10,799 nucleotides of DNA. It comes from Coemansia sp. RSA 922. Taxonomy: Eukaryota; Kickxellomycota; Kickxellomycetes; Kickxellales; Kickxellaceae. Location: the NCBI GenBank assembly GCA_027577415.1, contig JANBQS010000889.1:1-10799 (forward strand), read 5' to 3'. Both the position numbers and the translations under genes were made by a program. This document shows, one piece after another, positions 6,542-10,799 of this stretch. Every line of letters begins with the position of its first letter. Position 1 is the stretch's first letter. The notes under the pieces were generated by a model. That model was given only the letters and a program-made list of their open reading frames with translations, had not been told where the DNA came from and ran no database searches.

Positions 6542-9055
6542 CTATACGGGCATGGAATCAGGGAAGTGCTTGTCGACAAAGGCAAGGATTTGGTCAGTAA
6601 CCTTGCCAGCGTCCTCGTGCTTACTCTGCCACAGCACCTTAAGGAGTTTAGACACTGTAGTCTCTGAAAGCACTCGCTTGGCGTCATTGGTCAGGCCAAA
6701 GTGCAGAGAGCTGTTGGCAGCCAACGCAGCCAAGTCGCCCTTGGAGGGGTCGGTGTTCCATAGCTCAAGAACCGGAGCAATATCGTCGACCATGTTGTGC
6801 TTGACCAGAATGCCAATGTAGATGGCCAATGCCGACTCGCCGACCATGCTCGGGTTGTAGGCGGCGGACGCAGCCATTCCAGGACGGGTCAGCCCCATGT
6901 GCTCTGCTGCGTCGCTTATCCCTGAATCACCGTCTATAGTATCACCCTTGCCAGCGCTATCTAGCTCGCGCGGCGTAAGCAAACCCATGACAATGTCCTT
7001 CGCCACAGAAATATGGCCCAGCTGATCGCAGGAATACAGCACCAGGCCAAGTGCCTGCTCGGATGGCGGCAGTCCCAGGGGCTGCCAGTCGCGCCATAGA
7101 GCCAGCACGTCGTCAAACCGCTGCGCCTCGACAGCCAAGTTCATGAGCTCGAGCATGTGTTTTGGCTTTCGCGTAAACTCCACCAGTACCGCCGCATCCA
7201 GCTCAAAGTGCCGTAGCATGTCGCCGTACACGAGCATAGCGTCGTCCAAGCTGCCAGAGCCAACGAATGCGTTCAAGGCCAATACGTATAAAAACGTATC
7301 CTTGACGACGTAGTACTTGTCCCTTGTGTTGGCGTACCATGTGCGCAAGAACTGGAGCTCTCCGCTAGACAGCTTTTTGGTGCGAGCGTGGGCAGAAAAC
7401 GCTGCAAAAATAGCGTTGAACGTACGGATCGACGGCCTCACTGGCGGGCGGCAGCGAACCAGCTCATTGACCGTCGCCATGACTAGCTTGAGGTTGCTCT
7501 TGCGTATCCGAGACAAGGAAGAAAGTATACTGTTGTAGATGGGCTCGGCCGGCGGCAGGTTGTAGTTTTTCATCTCGTCCTTGAACCAGAACATGGCCTC
7601 AATGTCGCCGTTCCGACCACATGCGTCGACCATAGTGGTGAATATGTGCATATCGGGATCCACCGCGCCGCCCTCAAACACTTCCTTGAACATTGTCTTT
7701 GCCTGTGCAAGCTGGCCGGCCTTGCTGAGGGCGTCGAGCAGCAAGCCATAGGTAACCACGTTTGGCTTGGCATCATGGCTGCGAAGGTGAGCTATGAGCT
7801 GCAGTGCCTGGTTAAAGTTGTTGCGCCGCACAACCGCCTTGATGAGCGTGTTGTAGACGCGAATAGTGTCGAGTGTGCTGCTCTTGGTCAGGATATCCAG
7901 CACATGCAGGGGATCAAAGGGCAGCGACTGCACTATATGCCTCGAGGGTAGAAACCCCTTGGCTGCACTCGTGGCAAGCAGTCGCTCGGTATCCTCCGTA
8001 CGTCGCTCCTTGATCGCGGCCCTTAGAAGTGTGGTGTATGTGTAGCCGTCTAGAACAAACCCACTTTGCTCCATCAGCTCAGACTCGCTCAAGCCAGCGT
8101 CGAGTCCCTTGTGTCGGACAATTCCATCGAGAAGCACGTTACGCACGGTAATGTCTGGCTGAATACCGGCTGCCTCCATTTCCTCCATGAGACCAAGGGC
8201 CTGCACAAAGTTCCCTATTCGGCACTCGGCCGCAAGCATACACGTGTATGATTTGAGGTCGATGCTGGCAGCAATCTCGCCAGGCTCGCTGGGAGCTATT
8301 AGTCCTTGCTCGATCTTTGACTTTAAATCCTGCCACAACTGTCGCGCGCTGTCGATTTCGCCCGGTATCGTGCTGTATCCCTTGAGCAATGTGCGGTACG
8401 GTCGAATCGTGGGCTGTATCCCGCTTTTAATCATCTTGTCAAGCCATTCTAGTGCGTGGCTAAAGTTTAGTAGGCTGGCGTTAATTGCAATCATCTCTTG
8501 GTACGTATACTGATCAGGAACCATGCCTGCCCGCTTGCACGAGCCGAGAACGGCCAACATCTTGGTTAATGTCCTCGACGTCGGAGCATTCTTTCCGCCA
8601 ACAGAGGCGTCCTTCTCAGTTCCCCTGATCCGTGCCAGTGTGTGGTTGACATCTATGATGCGCAATAACTTTCGCGACTCTGTGGGCAGTAGGCTGAAGC
8701 GTATCCAGGTTTCGTCGCTGCTCCACTTGTCTTTGTGCAGTCCAGAGATGTATGTATCGGCTGCCGTTTTTTCAAAGAGCTGATCGGCCTCCTCCTTATC
8801 TCGCAAGAGTTGCTGGTGAGCAAGCATACCGATTCGTTGATCGTCGACGAAAGACGGCATACTAAGCGAGTTGGTATCGGGTTCACGCCGCTGAGAGGTC
8901 TCCTTAACGTGTCCGTCTTTGCTATCTGGTCCTTGCTCCTGCTCCTGCTTCATACGAAAGTAGAGCTCTGAAAGACTTCGGCTACGAGTGGACCCTTGCA
9001 CACGTAGATATGCTGAGACACTCGGTACTAGCCGCGCCGTCCTCGGCTTAAACAT
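6542..9055 (-). CDS. Mitochondrial pentatricopeptide repeat (PPR) protein
   Basis: The chosen model is 837 aa from Met at 9055. Fungal PPR proteins bind organellar RNA and act in mitochondrial mRNA stability, processing or translation; the particular target here is unknown. The N-terminus (MFKPRTARLVPSVSAYLRVQ and on, many Arg/Ser and no acidic residues for about 30 residues) looks like a mitochondrial targeting sequence. PPR motifs are clear at residues 183-217 (TYQEMIAI...GIQPT), 269-303 (SYTCMLAA...GIQPDI), 400-434 (VYNTLIKA...AKPNVV), 435-470 (TYGLLLDA...VDPDMH) and 471-505 (IFTTMVDA...LPPAEP), with weaker ones at about 218-250, 339-370 and 506-625. The C-terminal third is helical without clear repeats. 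The frame is open up to another Met at 9160, but that 35-residue extension is AT-rich and hydrophobic and would bury the targeting sequence. No introns are evident. Confidence 0.85.
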   Translation of the reverse strand: MFKPRTARLVPSVSAYLRVQGSTRSRSLSELYFRMKQEQEQGPDSKDGHVKETSQRREPDTNSLSMPSFVDDQRIGMLAHQQLLRDKEEADQLFEKTAADTYISGLHKDKWSSDETWIRFSLLPTESRKLLRIIDVNHTLARIRGTEKDASVGGKNAPTSRTLTKMLAVLGSCKRAGMVPDQYTYQEMIAINASLLNFSHALEWLDKMIKSGIQPTIRPYRTLLKGYSTIPGEIDSARQLWQDLKSKIEQGLIAPSEPGEIAASIDLKSYTCMLAAECRIGNFVQALGLMEEMEAAGIQPDITVRNVLLDGIVRHKGLDAGLSESELMEQSGFVLDGYTYTTLLRAAIKERRTEDTERLLATSAAKGFLPSRHIVQSLPFDPLHVLDILTKSSTLDTIRVYNTLIKAVVRRNNFNQALQLIAHLRSHDAKPNVVTYGLLLDALSKAGQLAQAKTMFKEVFEGGAVDPDMHIFTTMVDACGRNGDIEAMFWFKDEMKNYNLPPAEPIYNSILSSLSRIRKSNLKLVMATVNELVRCRPPVRPSIRTFNAIFAAFSAHARTKKLSSGELQFLRTWYANTRDKYYVVKDTFLYVLALNAFVGSGSLDDAMLVYGDMLRHFELDAAVLVEFTRKPKHMLELMNLAVEAQRFDDVLALWRDWQPLGLPPSEQALGLVLYSCDQLGHISVAKDIVMGLLTPRELDSAGKGDTIDGDSGISDAAEHMGLTRPGMAASAAYNPSMVGESALAIYIGILVKHNMVDDIAPVLELWNTDPSKGDLAALAANSSLHFGLTNDAKRVLSETTVSKLLKVLWQSKHEDAGKVTDQILAFVDKHFPDSMPV

Positions 9056-9370
9056 TGGCGACTGTGAGAATATACAAATTCGCGTTAGATAATACAAAAA
9101 AATAAGTTTGGCAAACTGAAGAAGAAAGAGTCGCTGACAGAGACTGGCAAGGGTCACCAAAAAAATCGTATAAGCAAATATGCGATAATTAGCGATGTTT
9201 AGATCAAGCTGTGTAATTAAATTATCTATTGGATGTTGCTACTTGGGCTGAAGAAATGAATAAACATGTAAACCTCTAAAGTAGCTTCGTGAATACGCGT
9301 CAAGGACTTGCCGTAAGATACTTGTGACGCTGACCTGTGGCCCAGGATAGCTGGCCTGGTAATTACAGAG
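9056..9370 (-). promoter_or_regulatory. Upstream region of the PPR gene and 3' end of its neighbour
   Basis: No RNA gene or convincing protein is seen in these 315 bp. The part nearest the PPR start (9056-9200) is A+T-rich and is the likely leader and promoter. The part at 9300-9370 is the likely 3' region of the small gene that ends at 9371. A short imperfect hairpin-like pair (CCAGG with CCTGG) at about 9343-9360 is too short to interpret. Confidence 0.4.
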
Positions 9371-9700
9371 TCAATACTTGTAACGTGATAGCATGAGCTT
9401 AAAGAAGCAATTCTGAAGCCGTGGCTTCAGCTCGTCGGCAACTTCAACTCTCAAATATATACAGGAGATTTCTCCTGGAGGTTTGCACTCGGCTAGCGCC
9501 GAATCGCTGAGCAAAACTTCTACAAAATCATCTAAGCTTAGCGAAGAGTGTGATTTTAAGAATATCTTGACCTCCTTTTCGCCCAATCCGAGCCATTCGG
9601 CCACCTTGCCAAAAATCTGAGAAGCACTGCTGAGTGTGTCTGACGTTTCTTCATTCAGGCAGCACTCGTATGCCTGTGTCTTAACAACCATATAGTACAT
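9371..9700 (-). CDS. Small protein of unknown family
   Basis: From Met at 9700 this frame gives 109 aa (106 from a second Met at 9691). I do not recognise the family. The protein is mixed charge with no signal peptide or membrane segment. The middle (about residues 28-65, KVAEWLGLGEKEVKIFLKSH and following) looks helical, with a Leu/Asp-rich helix-turn-helix rhythm, and the C-terminus is basic (KLMLSRYKY). The frame is open upstream to Met 9802, but that extension is encoded by a T run and low-complexity DNA and contains a TATTTAT sequence at about 9726-9732, better read as a TATA element for a start at 9700. Evidence for coding is the unbroken frame and protein-like composition only. The gene lies upstream of the PPR gene on the same strand and is divergent from the secreted-protein candidate. 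Confidence 0.5.
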   Translation of the reverse strand: MYYMVVKTQAYECCLNEETSDTLSSASQIFGKVAEWLGLGEKEVKIFLKSHSSLSLDDFVEVLLSDSALAECKPPGEISCIYLRVEVADELKPRLQNCFFKLMLSRYKY

Positions 9701-9978
9701 TTTTACGTAAAGTAGTGGATTGGATAAATATTTCAAAAAAAAAATTGTTAATGTGGTTGTTGAAAAGGAGGAGGTGTGCTGGAAACCAGCCCATTTATGC
9801 AAGCCAGACCTTTCCTGGCCGCCGCATGTGACCGTTTGGCTTTGACTGGAGGCTAGGGTGGATACAAAGCTTTAAAAGGGAAATCGCGACCCTGTAAAGA
9901 AACATCATCTGAAAAGGCTGCCTGGTGAGTTTTGTGTCTCTTGATTTGGAGCAAATACTGAGATGCTATTGTGATGGC

Positions 9979-10341
9979 ATGCGCCTATATGAAAGTAAAA
10001 GAGGCATACTATATCAAACCCTTATAATTTTTATCATTCCAATCATTTCTACGGCGACTGTCTTGTCAGACGAAGGCAGTTGCAAATTCAACCAAGAAAA
10101 AGGCGCCCTTTTGATACCACATGGCCAAAGGCGTGCTGACTGCCTTTCGGGAGACTTTGTGGTGGCACGAGGTGGCAAGCTTTCGTTCAGTGCTATGTCA
10201 TCACCCAGTCAGCGGTCCCAACCGCCACTAGAGAGCTCAAATGTCCTTTCGCACGTCGTTGGTTTATTGATTCTGCAATCGATTGAATCGTGCGACACTG
10301 GAGCACACACGTTTAGTGGTATCACACTGCCATTTCTATAG
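9979..10341 (+). CDS. Putative small secreted protein of unknown family
   Basis: The frame from ATG 9979 gives 120 aa. Residues 1-9 carry Lys/Arg, residues 10-30 are strongly hydrophobic (ILYQTLIIFIIPIISTATVLS), and a polar mature part follows. This is the layout of a secretory signal peptide with cleavage near residue 25-30. The mature part has three cysteines (C35, C55, C105) and looks beta-strand-rich (GALLIPHG, GDFVVARGGKLSFSA). I recognise no family. A TATA-like TTTAAAAG is at 9871-9878. Two features weaken the model: ATGs at 9963 and 9974 precede the start in other frames, and a strong donor-like GTGAGT lies at 9925 in the leader, so a leader intron or a different first exon is possible. 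It sits next to the inverted-repeat arm, whose duplication stops just downstream. Confidence 0.42.
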   Translation: MRLYESKRGILYQTLIIFIIPIISTATVLSDEGSCKFNQEKGALLIPHGQRRADCLSGDFVVARGGKLSFSAMSSPSQRSQPPLESSNVLSHVVGLLILQSIESCDTGAHTFSGITLPFL

Positions 10342-10375
10342 ATTGTACATCGTGGTAAATGACTGTATTTCAGTA

Positions 10376-10799
10376 TAGCAAGGATCCGCTATTAATCCAC
10401 ATGCCAATAAAGCATTCGCTACAAAAATTGCACTTTAAAATTGCGGCAGTAACATTGTAGAACGTAATGACACTTGAAGTAGTAATAGCTGTGCTATACG
10501 CTTTCATTCAGGGTGGAATGGCAACCTCCCAGTTCACTAGGTCTACTGGACACGGATTTCTTGTATTACACCCGTCAAACTGCTTGCCTTTTATTAGCAT
10601 CATAACATTTGTACTAGTACTACTAGATGAAACACGCGGAAAGGTGCTTTGTTCCTCTGACTCTGCGCCTGCGGATGGATAACAGCGTGCTGGGTCGCTT
10701 GAAAAACATTGCCTTTGTCTCATCTGGCACAATTGCTACAATCATCAAGTACTACTGGCATGGCCCAGACGAAAAGACGTGGTGCTTGCGCTTCCACGT
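10376..10799. repeat. Right arm of inverted repeat (uninterrupted copy)
   Basis: Read in reverse complement, 10799-10414 matches 7-392 without gaps (16 differences by eye), and 10420-10376 matches 641-685. This copy shows the sequence without the 248-bp segment found in the left arm. Differences are sparse in the outermost 173 coding bases (3) and denser in the upstream region: 10 within the 120 bases 10501-10620. Confidence 0.93.
10627..10799 (+). CDS. Partial 5' end of outward-facing membrane-anchored protein, possibly alpha/beta-hydrolase (right copy)
   Basis: The ATG at 10627, directly preceded by TAG, opens a frame that runs off the right edge with 57 complete codons. The encoded start MKHAERCFVPLTLRLRMDNS differs from the left copy only at residue 17 (Met for Thr), with two further silent changes. 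The segment at residues 28-40 is mildly hydrophobic and is followed by the YYWHGPDEKTWCLRFH motif. As in the left copy, this resembles the anchor region ahead of the catalytic domain in fungal alpha/beta-hydrolase fold-3 proteins, but no catalytic residues are in view. The gene's upstream region, shared with the left copy, is at 10376-10626. The two copies point away from each other across about 10.4 kb. Confidence 0.5.
   Translation, partial: MKHAERCFVPLTLRLRMDNSVLGRLKNIAFVSSGTIATIIKYYWHGPDEKTWCLRFH

Noticed and set aside
9300..9370. Possible tRNA or structured RNA near GGCCCAGGATAGCTGGCCTGG
   Set aside because: No cloverleaf, A-box or B-box could be formed, and the stem is only about five base pairs.
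10467..10682. 71-aa open frame in the right arm, with its counterpart at 124-339 on the minus strand, apparently a conserved hydrophobic small protein
   Set aside because: It recurs only because the DNA is duplicated. Differences between the copies change amino acids freely, and it overlaps the better-supported start of the outward-facing gene in another frame.
1..10799. The whole window as a large DNA transposon or mobile cargo element bounded by terminal inverted repeats
   Set aside because: The arms hold coding starts that continue outward beyond the window, and the interior holds ordinary housekeeping genes with no transposase, integrase or helicase. The arms do not end at a defined terminus.

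Overview
The window looks like nuclear DNA of a fungus. The genes are closely packed and mostly intron-free, and the one clear intron is 111 bp with a GTAAGC donor and a TAG acceptor. The recognisable proteins are eukaryotic housekeeping proteins of fungal type: an Ssf1/PPAN ribosome-assembly factor, an Rco1-like double-PHD protein, small activating subunits of serine palmitoyltransferase (ssSPT) and a mitochondrial PPR protein. The lineage cannot be fixed from this sequence alone. No rRNA, tRNA, CRISPR or bacterial-type feature was seen.

Layout from left to right: (1) 1-685 is the left arm of an inverted repeat. It holds the 5' end of a gene running off the left edge (minus strand, start at 179) and a 248-bp segment at 393-640 that the other arm lacks. 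(2) 855-2270, minus: SSF1/PPAN. (3) 2271-3011: divergent promoter region. (4) 3012-5141, plus, two exons: Rco1/PHF12-like protein. (5) 5632-5880 and 6101-6298, plus: two different ssSPT paralogues in tandem. (6) 6542-9055, minus: PPR protein. (7) 9371-9700, minus: small protein of unknown family. (8) 9979-10341, plus: putative small secreted protein. (9) 10376-10799: right arm of the inverted repeat, with the 5' end of a second copy of the outward-facing gene (start at 10627).

The genes do not form a pathway. They serve 60S ribosome assembly, Rpd3S-type histone deacetylation, sphingolipid synthesis and mitochondrial RNA metabolism. The two most notable points are the tandem ssSPT pair and the edges of the window. 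The ssSPT proteins differ, Val versus Met, at the position known in the human ssSPTs to tune acyl-CoA chain length. The edges carry diverged inverted copies (about 96% identical by hand count over 386 ungapped columns) of one promoter plus coding start, facing outward. The changes within the coding part are mostly synonymous, so these are probably paralogous genes and not a transposon end. All alignments and counts were done by eye.
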